Assembly: GCF_000260985.4 (NCBI RefSeq)
Contig: NC_017857.3
Location: 2,170,001-2,234,000, forward strand
Reading direction: 5' to 3'
DNA from: Methylophaga nitratireducenticrescens
GTDB taxonomy: Bacteria; Pseudomonadota; Gammaproteobacteria; Nitrosococcales; Methylophagaceae
DNA: 64,000 bases
The translations under genes and the position numbers were made by a program. This document shows positions 28,697 to 38,036 of the stretch, piece by piece. Position 1 is the first letter of the stretch, and each line of letters begins with the position of its first letter. Under the pieces are notes generated by a model, which searched no databases, was not told the DNA's origin, and saw nothing but the letters and a program-made list of their open reading frames with translations.

Positions 28697-29347
28697 TTAG
28701 CTTGCCTTACGAAACGTCAGGTTATACCGATATGGCCCGGTCAGTGGATGCTGGCCGGGTTTTAAGGTTAATACACCATGATAATATCGACGCGCAGCCC
28801 TGCCCCAGACGATGACATCGCCATGTTCAAGTGGGATACGTTGCTTTGGATCGTTTCTGCTGGCACCACCGAACTGAAAAATGATAGGCAAACCCAACGA
28901 GACTGAGACTATTGGCTGAGAAAAGTCTTTCTCATCTTTATCCTGATGCAGCCCCATCTTGGCCCCGACTTCATATTGATTCATTAAACAAACATCTGGA
29001 TTGAAGTCAGAGAAACCACAACGCTGAGCTGCTGTTTCAGCAAGCTCACGAAAACATTGCGGCATTTCAGGCCAGGCCAAATTTGTCAGTGGATCGATTG
29101 CGGTATATCGATAACCATGGCGATCGGTGTGCCAGCCCACATCACCGCAATTGGTAATTGCTGCCGACATATAAAATCCGCCTGGTGTCTGCATTTTGCG
29201 AAAAGTTGATTGGGCATTAATCTGCTCAATGGTAATTAATAACTGTGACGCTTGTTGAAGCGCAAAACCTTTCAGAAGGTAGACATCCGGCAGGATCTCA
29301 TCACAATCTTTAATGTCATTATCAGTAAATAAATCTGCTGTAATCAT
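28697..29347 (-). CDS. alkB: DNA/RNA alkylation repair dioxygenase AlkB
   Basis: A Fe(II)/2-oxoglutarate dioxygenase that removes 1-methyladenine and 3-methylcytosine damage. The metal site is LHQDKDE (His, Asp), with the distal His and Arg in YHGVL and RYNLTFRKA; IVSVSLGLPIIFQFGG matches E. coli AlkB closely. Starting at ATG 29347 gives 216 residues, the same length as E. coli AlkB, so I take this as native. No ribosome site precedes it because the element at 29350 begins two bases upstream. An ATG inside that repeat end (29368) could add seven residues (MKDQQAL) and now serve as the start. Confidence 0.93.
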   Translation of the reverse strand: MITADLFTDNDIKDCDEILPDVYLLKGFALQQASQLLITIEQINAQSTFRKMQTPGGFYMSAAITNCGDVGWHTDRHGYRYTAIDPLTNLAWPEMPQCFRELAETAAQRCGFSDFNPDVCLMNQYEVGAKMGLHQDKDEKDFSQPIVSVSLGLPIIFQFGGASRNDPKQRIPLEHGDVIVWGRAARRYYHGVLTLKPGQHPLTGPYRYNLTFRKAS

Positions 29348-29349
29348 CA

Positions 29350-29732
29350 GGGCTTGTTGATCTTTCATATCCACCACTGCTGGTGGCTATTTTTGTGTCC
29401 GACAAGGTGGAAAGCACGCCGTGTAGCCTTCCTAGATAAGTGATTGACAAATGAGTCTGGAACGCATTTGAACAGCTTAGCTGGCCGCGTAGCGGTGAAA
29501 TACAGGGATGTATTTCATACAACGCAGTCGGGCGCAAAAATAGTCCCAGCCCTTCGGGTTGTGACTGAAAAAGCGCCACTCTGTGTGGCCTACATGGATG
29601 TAGGTCAGGAGCGTGAGCAAGATGCGGAAGCTTTGCTCGTCGTTTATTTAGAATTACTAAACTGCACTTCTCGTGCCTTGATTGGAGCATTTTCAGTAAC
29701 AACAGAGGCGGCGATGAAAGATAAACAAGCCC
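29350..29732. mobile_element. MITE-like repeat between ogt and alkB
   Basis: A 383-bp element with ends GGGCTTGTTGATCTTTCAT and its inverse. The right end coincides with the TAG stop of ogt and the left end abuts the alkB start, so it seems inserted into an ogt-alkB operon. It contains the GAAATACAGGGATGTATTTC and CCTACATGGATGTAGG palindromes. Flanks are TCA on the left and TAG on the right. Confidence 0.85.
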
Positions 29733-30271
29733 TAGGCCAACATCAATCGCTCACGGCGTAACAACGCTTGTTTACTCTCTACTCCCCAACGATAACCGGA
29801 AATTGCACCATCTTTGCGAATCACGCGGTGACACGGGATGATAACCGCAATATTATTGGCTCCACAGGCACTGGCAATGGCTCTTACAGCACCGGGATTA
29901 TGCAGTTTTTCAGCAATATCGCTGTAACACACTGTTGAACCCACCGGTATTTCCAGTAAGGCTTGCCAGACTTGTTGTTGAAAAGGTGTGCCTCGCAGAT
30001 CCAGATTAAAATCCGTGTTTTTTTGTGGGTTATGAATAATTTCAATCACTTTTGAAAGCGTATTTTTAATCCCATTCCCCCCATCCACACATTTTGCCGT
30101 TGGAAACTGTTTCTGCAAACAGACCATTAGCTCTTTAGCTGATTTGCCCAAGTAAACGGCACAAATACCATTTGCAGATTCACCAACAAGCACATTACCC
30201 ACTGGACTGATACCAATAGCAAAATGAATTTGTTCAAATTCTGGCGTAATGGCTTGCAACCCGTTTGCCAT
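29732..30271 (-). CDS. ogt: Methylated-DNA--protein-cysteine methyltransferase
   Basis: About 179 residues from the ATG at 30271, which has AGAGGA at good spacing; a GTG at 30292 is less likely. The suicide acceptor site is IIPCHRVIRKDG near residue 147. The helix-turn-helix DNA-binding part is GTPFQQQVWQALLEIP. It repairs O6-methylguanine by taking the methyl group onto its Cys. It resembles the C-terminal half of Ada without the AraC-like N-terminal part, so it is not itself an adaptive-response regulator. Its stop is shared with the edge of the repeat. Confidence 0.93.
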   Translation of the reverse strand: MANGLQAITPEFEQIHFAIGISPVGNVLVGESANGICAVYLGKSAKELMVCLQKQFPTAKCVDGGNGIKNTLSKVIEIIHNPQKNTDFNLDLRGTPFQQQVWQALLEIPVGSTVCYSDIAEKLHNPGAVRAIASACGANNIAVIIPCHRVIRKDGAISGYRWGVESKQALLRRERLMLA

Positions 30272-30436
30272 AATTGAATGTCCTCTGTTCACTTAATACT
30301 CACCTTATCTTTTTTAGATTACATTTATTAGGCTTAATTCCTTCGTTAGTTTTACAGTCAGGATTTTGCCGATGCAGATAGTCTAAAATTCCATTAAGCT
30401 ATATCATATATATAGGAAATTTTCCTGGAAAATATT

Positions 30437-30844
30437 ATGAAAAAATTAATTCTGCTTTTACTCTGTTCCCCAATGCTGGCAAATGCTGGGGCGATCTCTC
30501 AGTTAGGATCAGGTGATCCGTTAAAACTGGTTTATCAGGAAATGCTTTACCAATATCAGGTTGGCTTGGAAATACATCAATTATATGACTTCAAGCAGCC
30601 AATGGATGTGATGCAATGCAAAAATCAGTATGGGTATATTCAAACCCGCGCTCGCTCAATGGTTGGTACAGCAAATCAGGTTGAAGAAGAAATCCGAAGT
30701 GATGTCATCGATGCGGCCTGGTTTGCATTAAACTGTTCACGATGTGGAAGTGCTGAAGATAGTTGTGATCCTGTTCCAGAAAAGTTGGAGTTACTTAAAT
30801 CACAACTCGAAGCCAAACAAAAAGCCAAAGCTGAACAGCAATAG
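30437..30844 (+). CDS. Exported hypothetical protein
   Basis: A 135-residue protein with a signal peptide (KKLILLLLCSPMLANAG, cleavage after ANA). The mature part is helical and has four Cys (MQCKNQYGY, LNCSRCG and DSCDP), likely forming disulfides in the periplasm. A lysine/glutamine-rich tail ends the chain. The ribosome site GGAAAAT is well placed. No family is recognised. The flanking gaps of about 145 and 217 bases suggest an independent transcript. Confidence 0.65.
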   Translation: MKKLILLLLCSPMLANAGAISQLGSGDPLKLVYQEMLYQYQVGLEIHQLYDFKQPMDVMQCKNQYGYIQTRARSMVGTANQVEEEIRSDVIDAAWFALNCSRCGSAEDSCDPVPEKLELLKSQLEAKQKAKAEQQ

Positions 30845-31061
30845 CTAATAGATGGTTTTGTAGTTAAGTACTGGGTCTTTAATTCCCGTTTCTCATGCTG
30901 GAATGTTACCGCTTATAGCAGCGGCTAATTCACATAAAAGTTATTTCAGTTTAAATCGAACTTCCAGACAGAGTTAAACTTGTTATTAACGTCTTCCTGC
31001 AAGGGCTTCTTTTCAAAGGATTATCCATTCAACTCCTTTCACCATTATTTCAGAGGTACTT

Positions 31062-32159
31062 ATGAGCCAATTAGCGGCGATTGATTTATTATCTCCTATT
31101 AAAATTGGGGATCTTTCACTGAAGAACAGAATGGTCATGGCACCATTAACCCGCAACAGAGCTGGTGAAGGTTTAGTACCAACTGAAATGAATGTTACTT
31201 ATTATCAGCAACGTGCCAGTGCCGGTCTGATTATCAGCGAAGGATCACAAATTGCAGATGATGCCTTGGGCTATCCGCTGACCCCCGGAATTCATAATGA
31301 CGAGCAAGTAAACGGCTGGCGAAAAGTAACGGATGCCGTGCATCGTGAGGATGGTCTTATTTTTGTGCAACTCTGGCATTGTGGTCGGGTTTCACATAGC
31401 TCAATGCTGCCAAATGGTATGAAACCGCTGGCACCTTCTGCCATCAAACCAGCGGGTGAAGTCTATACCTATGAAGGCATGAAACCCTATGAAACACCCC
31501 AAGCTATAGAAACAAGCGACATCCCACGGATTATTGAACAATATCGTCATGCAGCCTGCTGTGCGGTTGAAGCCGGTTTTGATGGCGTTGAAATTCACGC
31601 GGCCAATGGTTATCTGCTGGATCAGTTTCTCCGGGATGGAAGTAATAAACGTGATGATCAATACGGTGGCAGTATTGAAAACCGCGCGCGATTAATTATG
31701 GAAGTCACTGCGGCAGTATGCGAAATATGGGATCCCAAAAAAGTGGGGATACGCCTCTCCCCGCTGCAGCCATTTAATGATTTATATGATTCCAATCCCG
31801 AGGCGACTTTCAGTTATATGGTGAAGGCGCTCAATAAATTTGGACTCGGTTATCTGCATGTTACTGAAATGGGCGCTGAAACTCCTGGTGCTGCCGGCCC
31901 TCATTTTGATGTCAGCTCTTTGCGTAAATTATGGAATGGTCTTTATATGACCAACAGTGATTATGATTATGCATCTGCTAACAAAGCCCTGAAAGATGAC
32001 AAAGCTGATCTGATTTCGTTTGGCAAATTGTTTATCGCTAATCCGGATCTTCCTGAACGTTTTGCCAAAAATGCTCCTCTGAATCAACCGGATCCAGACA
32101 GTTTTTATGGTGGTGATGCAAAAGGTTATATCGATTATCCTTTTCTTGAACCGATATAA
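31062..32159 (+). CDS. Old yellow enzyme family alkene reductase
   Basis: A 365-residue FMN-dependent TIM-barrel reductase of the NemA/OYE class. It starts LLSPIKIGDLSLKNRMVMAPLTR. The substrate- and flavin-binding stretch VQLWHCGRVSH has Cys at the position where many members have Gly or Ala. GVEIHAANGYLLDQFLRDGSN is the family signature, and SFGKLFIANPDLPERF closes the FMN phosphate site. It reduces activated C=C bonds, nitro groups or nitrate esters with NAD(P)H. The physiological substrate is unknown. Confidence 0.93.
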   Translation: MSQLAAIDLLSPIKIGDLSLKNRMVMAPLTRNRAGEGLVPTEMNVTYYQQRASAGLIISEGSQIADDALGYPLTPGIHNDEQVNGWRKVTDAVHREDGLIFVQLWHCGRVSHSSMLPNGMKPLAPSAIKPAGEVYTYEGMKPYETPQAIETSDIPRIIEQYRHAACCAVEAGFDGVEIHAANGYLLDQFLRDGSNKRDDQYGGSIENRARLIMEVTAAVCEIWDPKKVGIRLSPLQPFNDLYDSNPEATFSYMVKALNKFGLGYLHVTEMGAETPGAAGPHFDVSSLRKLWNGLYMTNSDYDYASANKALKDDKADLISFGKLFIANPDLPERFAKNAPLNQPDPDSFYGGDAKGYIDYPFLEPI

Positions 32160-32175
32160 ATTTATTTTTCCATCC

Positions 32176-32302
32176 AGTGTCTGATGATCTTCCATAACCG
32201 TCCCTGTTGTCACTGAATGCACCACTCAAGGCGCGAGGAATGCCATTTGTGAGTTGGAAAAACAGTTTCCAGCAGTGGGGGTGATGAAAGACAAGCAAAC
32301 CC
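32176..32302. mobile_element. Short degraded MITE-like repeat
   Basis: About 127 bp with decayed ends (GTCTGATGATCTTCCAT on the left, ATGAAAGACAAGCAAACCCT on the right). It keeps only the outermost modules of the family, with the inner part deleted. It lies just after the old yellow enzyme gene. Confidence 0.65.
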
Positions 32303-32540
32303 TAAAAGCCGGCTATGCTGGTTTTTTTATGCATGGCTTTTAATTTATGAAAAATATCACTTACAGTTAAATCAACAGACAATCGACTGAATGGGTATGT
32401 AATAATTGAACTTATAGTTATTCCAACTGTGTTGAAAATGACTTATGCAGGATGGCGACATCTCTCCATTTCTGCCGTGTTGGAAAAAGTCTCGCCTCCA
32501 GCAATGGTAGCTTTAAAGATAAACAGACCCTCGGTTTAAT
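32303..32540. mobile_element. Second MITE remnant before the antiporter gene
   Basis: From about 32428 to 32532 the sequence matches the half of the repeat family ending ATAAACAGACCCT, with the GACTTATG and CCTCCAGCA modules. No matching left end is seen, so it is a truncated copy. The rest of this 238-base gap shows no gene. The antiporter ribosome site lies within or right after the remnant. Confidence 0.55.
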
Positions 32541-34247
32541 ATGGATTTTATCAATACACTTTTTCTACTCGGCGGCCTGCTTATTTCCTTAAGCATTCTC
32601 GGCAGTCGTCTTTCATCAAAGTTTGGCCTGCCGTTACTGATTATCTTTTTAGCCCTGGGCATGTTGGCTGGTGAAGAGGGTGTTCTGGGAATTCAGTTTG
32701 ATGATTACTCCCTGGCTTTTCTGATTGGCCATCTTGCTCTGGCGATGATTTTGCTGGATGGTGGATTACGTACCCGTTTAAAAACCTTCCGTGCCGGCTT
32801 CAAACCAGCACTTTCCCTTGCGACATTAGGTGTTTTACTAACCAGTGGCAGTATCGGCTTTCTGGCAATGTGGATATTTGATCTCAAGCTGCCTGAAGGG
32901 TTATTGATCGGCGCCATTATCGGTTCAACCGATGCGGCTGCGGTATTTTCCATGCTTAGCGGACGAGGAATAAACCTGAATGAACGGGTTGGTGCCACCT
33001 TGGAAATTGAATCCGGCACCAATGATCCTATGGCGATTTTCCTGACCATTATGCTGGTCGAGTTAATGACTGGTGAAATCGGCGGTGCATGGGAAACGGT
33101 CTTATTTTTATTCCAGCAATTCGGTTTTGGCCTGCTTATCGGTATCGGTGGTGGCTGGCTAATTGCAAAATTGCTCAACTGGATGGATTTAGCGCCGGGA
33201 CTCTATGCCATGTTGGCTCTGGCCCTGGGTTTCAGCGTATTTGGTTTAACCGGAGTCATTGGTGGAAGCGGTTTTCTAGCCATTTATCTCTGTGGTTTGA
33301 TGATCGGTAATCAACCAGGTCGTCATTTAAACTTTATTCTTCCTGTACATGATGGTCTGGCCTGGCTCAGTCAGATTGGTTTATTTCTGATTTTAGGTTT
33401 GCTGGTCAATCCAAGTGATTTATTGCAATACGCTCTGCCCTCACTGGTTATCGCATTGGCATTGATTTTTGTCGCCAGACCAATCGCGGTATTCCTGTCA
33501 ATCAAACCTTTCTTTCGTTTTCGCTGGCGTGAACTGGGGTTTATTTCGTGGGTAGGTTTACGTGGAGCGGTGCCCATCGTATTGGCTATCTTCCCTGTGA
33601 TTGGTGGAGTGGAAAATGCCTCGTTGTATTTCAATGTTGCGTTTGCTGTCGTTTTACTCTCACTGCTAATTCAAGGCAGCACCCTGTCACTAATGGCACG
33701 CTGGATGCGGGTAGAGGTTCCGATAGGTATCAGACCAAATCATCAGGGAGCCTTGGGCATTTTGCCGACAAATGATTATGAAATGTTCGTTTATCGGATT
33801 GAGAACGAACAACTTGATGGTCAGCAGATCCGCTTACTGCGTTTCCCTTCTGGGACCTTGATATCGGCATTATTCCGTAATAACGTGATGCTGCATCCCA
33901 AAGGCAGTACTGAACTGAAGTTGAATGACACCATTTGTGTGATAAGTCGCAATGAAGATTTGGATGCACTGAATCAAATCTTTAGTGGTCATTCAAAGCT
34001 GAAAAATCGTGAGGCATTTTTTGGATCATTTACGCTGCGAGGCGATGCCTTATTATCAGATGTCGCAAAAGCCTATGGACTGGTTATCAGTTCTGCTGAA
34101 CATGGTATGACATTAAGCGACTTTATTTCCCGTCGGGTCGGTGGGCATCCGGTAGTGGGTGATGATGTGGACTGGCATGGCATTCATTGGGTGGTCAATG
34201 AGGTAGATGGCGATAAAATCATTAAAGTGGGTCTCAGACTTTACTGA
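32541..34247 (+). CDS. Potassium/proton antiporter (NhaP2/CvrA-like)
   Basis: A 568-residue CPA1-family antiporter. About 12 membrane helices span residues 1-390, with the ion-binding region GAIIGSTDAAAVFSML and ESGTNDPMAIFL. A TrkA-C domain (about 400-475, NEQLDGQQIRLLRFPSG) and a C-terminal transporter-associated domain (about 490-565) follow. This domain order matches NhaP2 of Vibrio and CvrA of E. coli, which exchange K+ for H+ and respond to cytoplasmic nucleotides through the TrkA-C part. It is convergent with marC with no bases between the stops. Confidence 0.92.
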   Translation: MDFINTLFLLGGLLISLSILGSRLSSKFGLPLLIIFLALGMLAGEEGVLGIQFDDYSLAFLIGHLALAMILLDGGLRTRLKTFRAGFKPALSLATLGVLLTSGSIGFLAMWIFDLKLPEGLLIGAIIGSTDAAAVFSMLSGRGINLNERVGATLEIESGTNDPMAIFLTIMLVELMTGEIGGAWETVLFLFQQFGFGLLIGIGGGWLIAKLLNWMDLAPGLYAMLALALGFSVFGLTGVIGGSGFLAIYLCGLMIGNQPGRHLNFILPVHDGLAWLSQIGLFLILGLLVNPSDLLQYALPSLVIALALIFVARPIAVFLSIKPFFRFRWRELGFISWVGLRGAVPIVLAIFPVIGGVENASLYFNVAFAVVLLSLLIQGSTLSLMARWMRVEVPIGIRPNHQGALGILPTNDYEMFVYRIENEQLDGQQIRLLRFPSGTLISALFRNNVMLHPKGSTELKLNDTICVISRNEDLDALNQIFSGHSKLKNREAFFGSFTLRGDALLSDVAKAYGLVISSAEHGMTLSDFISRRVGGHPVVGDDVDWHGIHWVVNEVDGDKIIKVGLRLY

Positions 34248-34892
34248 CTATAATCCAGCATAAATCTCCAGTACGCCATTGATGACAAACTGCACAGCAA
34301 TGACCGAAAGAATAATGCCAAAAATTCGGGTAATTATTTCTTTGCCGGTTTCTCCCAGATAACGCACCAGAAAATGTGAGTACACCATTGCCAGATAACA
34401 CGAGCCTGTGGTCAGCATAATCGCTGCAAACACCACAATTAAATGCCAGGCTGTTGGTGCCTCACTGGTCAAAATCATCACCGTGGCAATGGCTCCCGGT
34501 CCGCTCATAAATGGAATTGCTAACGGTATCACCGATATGTCCTTGGCAATTTTGCCTTCTATTGCCGGATCCGATGCACTGCTGGTCTCACCTTCATCCA
34601 GTCCCTTGTGAATCATGCTCATCGCAATACCAAATAGAATCAGGCCACCAGCAATACGAAACGCCTCAATGGTAATACCAAATATCTTGAAAATAAGACC
34701 ACCCAGTAAGGCAAAAACAAAAAATACGCCGGTAGCAATCAGGCTAGAGCGTTTAGCAACTGCCTTACGGGTGGTTTCTGAAGTACGAGGCAACAGCGAT
34801 ACAAACATAAATGCCGTTGTTAATGGATTCACAATGACAAACAATGCGGCAATCGCGATGATCCAATAATCAAATAAACCAATTGCATTCAT
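34248..34892 (-). CDS. MarC family membrane protein
   Basis: A 214-residue inner-membrane protein with six hydrophobic helices. Family features are the start FVIVNPLTTAFMFVSLLP, the middle PLAIPFMSGPGAIATVM and the end FGIILSVIAVQFVINGVLEI. MarC proteins were once linked to multiple antibiotic resistance but that role was not confirmed, so the function is open. The gene's stop adjoins that of the antiporter. Confidence 0.9.
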   Translation of the reverse strand: MNAIGLFDYWIIAIAALFVIVNPLTTAFMFVSLLPRTSETTRKAVAKRSSLIATGVFFVFALLGGLIFKIFGITIEAFRIAGGLILFGIAMSMIHKGLDEGETSSASDPAIEGKIAKDISVIPLAIPFMSGPGAIATVMILTSEAPTAWHLIVVFAAIMLTTGSCYLAMVYSHFLVRYLGETGKEIITRIFGIILSVIAVQFVINGVLEIYAGL

Positions 34893-34989
34893 ACTATATC
34901 CACTTAAACAAAACGCTATGTTCGCATAAATATGTTTTCCGTATTATCTTGTTGCTCAATTAATGCAGACAGACTTTCAATCCGTTTTT

Positions 34990-35439
34990 TTACTCGTCCT
35001 GAAGATCGTTTATCAGCACTTTCATCTCATCAATTTCCCGGCGTTGCGCTTCAATAATTTCATCGGCCAGTTGACGTACTCGTGGATCACTAATCTGTGC
35101 TCTTTCGCTGGTCAAAATTGCGATCGAGTGATGTGGAATCATGGCTTTCATATAAGACACATCATCAACCGTGGTTTGGCTCCTTACCAGCCAGAGTGAG
35201 CCCGCAAAAATCACAATACTGACAAGATAAATAATGATATTAACCGCGATATTGGAATACATATGCAGCATAAAGCTCAACATCACTATTGCCATGGTTG
35301 CCCCCATAATGAGAGCCATATAGCTTCGGGTTTCACTAAAAAACGCATGATCAGCCTGATAGGTATTAAGGTACATTAAACCGAACATCACCAGAGTGGA
35401 TGTCAGGATCATGGCAGCAAATCTTCCATACATTTTCAT
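34990..35439 (-). CDS. DUF305 membrane protein
   Basis: About 149 residues from the ATG at 35439, preceded at 8 bases by AGGAG. There are four membrane helices in the first 100 residues (FAAMILTSTLVMFGLMYLN, YMALIMGATMAIVMLSFML, then two more), and a C-terminal soluble part with the DUF305 signature MKAMIPHHSIAI and RQLADEIIEAQRREIDEMK. Such proteins are often near copper genes and the His pair may bind metal, but no copper gene is adjacent. The Shine-Dalgarno touches the end of the element at 35454, so its original promoter was displaced. Confidence 0.85.
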   Translation of the reverse strand: MKMYGRFAAMILTSTLVMFGLMYLNTYQADHAFFSETRSYMALIMGATMAIVMLSFMLHMYSNIAVNIIIYLVSIVIFAGSLWLVRSQTTVDDVSYMKAMIPHHSIAILTSERAQISDPRVRQLADEIIEAQRREIDEMKVLINDLQDE

Positions 35440-35453
35440 CAGCATCTCTCCTA

Positions 35454-36010
35454 GGGCTTGTTTATCTTTCAGAGCCACCACTGCTGGCGGCTATTTTTGT
35501 GTCCGACAAGGCGGAAAGCACGCAGTGTAGCTCTTCTACATAAGTGATTGACAAATGCGTCTGAAACGCATTTGAACAGCTTTGCTGGCCGCTCAGCGGT
35601 TGAAATACAGGGATGTATTTCATACAACGCAGGCGGCCGCAAAAATAGTCCCAACCCTTCGGATTGTGACTGAAAAAGCGCCACTTATGTCCACGGATGG
35701 ACAGGCCGCTATCGCTATCCCTGCTACCACGGCATTCGGGCATCCTTGCCCATCATATGCCGGCGCGCCAGGGAGGTGCGCGCCGGTCTGCGTTTCTCGT
35801 CGCTTATTTAGAATAACGACAAAAACGTCAGGACAAGCAATGTTCCAGACATTGCTTTTGCATACACTCCATCCATGGAGATAAACGTTTTTGAGCGCAA
35901 GCCCCAATGGGGTGAGATACGTGGATGTATCTCACAAAAGGCGCTCCTCGTGCCTTGATTGACGCTTTTTCAGCTCACAACAGAGGTGGAGATGAAAGAT
36001 AAACAAGCCC
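35454..36010. mobile_element. Longest MITE-like repeat, upstream of the DUF305 gene
   Basis: A 557-bp element with ends GGGCTTGTTTATCTTTCA and its inverse, flanked by CTAG on both sides. It has the same module order as the copy at 20664, inverted, plus a GC-rich insert near 35695-35800 (GGCGCGCC and GTGCGCGCC) absent from the others. Palindromes such as CTCCATCCATGGAG and GCAATGTTCCAGACATTGC are present. No gene. Confidence 0.85.
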
Positions 36011-36120
36011 TAGTTCGGCCAGAACATATCTGGCGCGATGCTTTGATGATACTCGCCTTACTTTCTCACCATCACTTTTGTTTCATTTAACTGTGATAAG
36101 AGTGGCTAAAAAGCGTTTAT

Positions 36121-37392
36121 TTAACTGACCGTTAATACCTCTCCCCACTTTGTTGTGTAGCTCGGACTTTTATGTTCCTGCTTCATTTTCCACGGACGTT
36201 TAAAGCCCTGATTGGCCAATTGCAAGGTGTCCCGGCCCATCGTGTTATTAATCACATCCATCACCGTCATCAAATTCTCGGATTTAGGTTCCTGATTCAG
36301 CGCAAACAAATCCTGCTGCTGCCCGCTTTTCGGCTGCAGTTCGGTAAGCATAATGCCAGCTTTGGCATAGTTAAATCCCGGCCGATACATCTTTTTCAAT
36401 GCACTCAACGCATGTTTGACTAATACTCGTGTGTCATCAGAAGCCATCGGCAACGCTACCATCAGACTATTACCGTAAAAAGCCTCCCCACTGCAAAAAG
36501 GACTGCAACGTATATACACCTGAATCATCCGCGCCACCGAATGCTGTCTACGTAGTTTGACTGCTGCCCGGCTGGTGTAAAGGCTGATCGACTCGACCAG
36601 ACTATTCATATCCGTCACCGGAATGCCAAAACTTCTCGAACTCAAGATCTGCTTTTTGTCACTGATGGCATATTCCAGCTCCAGACAACTGATACCGTTG
36701 AGTTCACGTACGGTTTTTTCCATCACCACACTATATTGGCGGCGCAATGTGTCGGCATTGGCTTGTTTTAAATCTAAAACGCTTTGAATGCCCTGCGCTT
36801 TCAGCTTCAATGTCAGTTTACGACCAACGCCCCACACTTCACCGACATCTAACTCTGCCAGCAAACGGTTAAGCTGGCTTGGACTCAGCTGATTAAAATC
36901 ACAGACTCCATCAAATTCAGATCGTTTTTTAGCACAATGATTCGCCAGTTTCGCCAGGGTTTTACTGGCACCGATACCGACACTGACCGGAAGCCCCGTC
37001 CATTTCGCCACACGATGACGGATCTGCTGGCCATATTGCAGTAAATCCAGATGCTGAAAACCAGTCAGATCCAGAAAACATTCATCTATTGAATACACTT
37101 CCTGATCGGGCGAAAACTGATTAAGAATCCGCATCACCCGATTACTCATATCGGCATACAGCGCATAATTGGATGATAACGCGACGATCTGCTGCTCATT
37201 CGCCATTTGTTGAAACTTAAACCACGGTGCACCCATTGGAATATGCAGTTTGGCCTCGTTGCTTCTCGCGACTGCACAGCCATCATTATTGCTGAGCACC
37301 ACCACCGGCTTACCGGCCAGTTTTGGGTTGAATACCCGCTCGCAAGAGACGTAGAAATTATTGACATCGATCAGGGCAATATTGCGTGACAT
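36121..37392 (-). CDS. umuC: DNA polymerase V catalytic subunit
   Basis: A 423-residue Y-family translesion polymerase from the ATG at 37392; a longer in-frame extension would overlap umuD and is rejected. Catalytic motifs: [16 protein letters not shown] with the metal-binding Asp, the [12 protein letters not shown] site with the Asp-Glu pair near 100, and [17 protein letters not shown]. HhH DNA-binding and little-finger domains follow. It ends without a clear beta-clamp motif that I can name. It copies damaged DNA as part of SOS mutagenesis with UmuD'. It starts one base after the umuD stop. Confidence 0.95.
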   Translation of the reverse strand: MSRNIALIDVNNFYVSCERVFNPKLAGKPVVVLSNNDGCAVARSNEAKLHIPMGAPWFKFQQMANEQQIVALSSNYALYADMSNRVMRILNQFSPDQEVYSIDECFLDLTGFQHLDLLQYGQQIRHRVAKWTGLPVSVGIGASKTLAKLANHCAKKRSEFDGVCDFNQLSPSQLNRLLAELDVGEVWGVGRKLTLKLKAQGIQSVLDLKQANADTLRRQYSVVMEKTVRELNGISCLELEYAISDKKQILSSRSFGIPVTDMNSLVESISLYTSRAAVKLRRQHSVARMIQVYIRCSPFCSGEAFYGNSLMVALPMASDDTRVLVKHALSALKKMYRPGFNYAKAGIMLTELQPKSGQQQDLFALNQEPKSENLMTVMDVINNTMGRDTLQLANQGFKRPWKMKQEHKSPSYTTKWGEVLTVS

Positions 37393-37393
37393 C

Positions 37394-38002
37394 TTATTTA
37401 AACCGTCGAAACGAACCGGTGACCACACCCCAGATTTCAAACTGCATACCGTCCTTGATTTCAATCGGCTTATACTCGCCTGACTGATTGGACGGCAGTA
37501 ATCGTGGACCACCCTGTTTGGTTTTCGCCAGCAGTTTAATGGTAAATTCGCCATCGACTACCGCCAGCACAATATCGCCGATACTGGCATTTTTAGAGCG
37601 ATCCACCACCGCTTTATCGCCGGGCAATAAACCACTTTCGCTCATTGAATAGCCCTGAATGGTGACAAAAAAAGTCGCCTCTTCGTCATCAATCAGGAAT
37701 TCATTGGCATCCAGCCGCTTTTCGACATGTTCATCTGCAGGCGAAGGAAAACCCGCCGCCACTTTGGAACTGAACAATGGCCAGCTGCGTTTAGCGGGTG
37801 CAACGAGTGGACGTTCAAATACCATTGTCTGGCCTTGCAATGGAGTAGATTGTCTGCATCGATAAGCCGCCAGAAAATCAGTGATCACAGGCTTTTGACT
37901 CTCGGGAATCCGCATCACGGTCGTCGGTTCTTTGATCACAGAGCCTTTTTTGCGTCCGGCACCAACGCGCCGACCACCATGCGTATTTGAACGAGTTGTC
38001 AT
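37394..38002 (-). CDS. umuD: UmuD-like self-cleaving subunit of DNA polymerase V
   Basis: A 202-residue LexA/UmuD-type S24 peptidase. The cleavage site [13 protein letters not shown] (Ala-Gly near 84-85) matches the E. coli CGFPSPA site. The catalytic Ser is in [15 protein letters not shown] and the Lys in FTIKLLAK. E. coli UmuD is 139 residues; the extra roughly 60 N-terminal residues include a basic [13 protein letters not shown] patch and [11 protein letters not shown], a DNA-contact-like region seen in some longer UmuD proteins. Cleaved UmuD' activates UmuC. Confidence 0.93.
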   Translation of the reverse strand: MTTRSNTHGGRRVGAGRKKGSVIKEPTTVMRIPESQKPVITDFLAAYRCRQSTPLQGQTMVFERPLVAPAKRSWPLFSSKVAAGFPSPADEHVEKRLDANEFLIDDEEATFFVTIQGYSMSESGLLPGDKAVVDRSKNASIGDIVLAVVDGEFTIKLLAKTKQGGPRLLPSNQSGEYKPIEIKDGMQFEIWGVVTGSFRRFK

Positions 38003-38007
38003 AAATA

Positions 38008-38036
38008 ACTTGATTAATTGAAACAGTTAATCAAGT
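38008..38036. promoter_or_regulatory. Long dyad just upstream of umuDC
   Basis: A perfect 10-bp inverted repeat, ACTTGATTAA and TTAATCAAGT separated by 9 bases, ends five bases before the umuD ATG. It lacks the CTGT-N8-ACAG core of an E. coli LexA box, so it may be a lineage-specific SOS operator, the site of another regulator, or a hairpin covering the ribosome site. Confidence 0.5.

Noticed and set aside
20664-36010. CRISPR array, because of repeated palindromic units
   Set aside because: Unit lengths and spacers are irregular, ends are terminal inverted repeats, and no cas gene is present.
37393-37554. N-terminal extension of umuC
   Set aside because: It overlaps umuD, and the conserved N-terminus of UmuC begins at the ATG at 37392, one base after the umuD stop.
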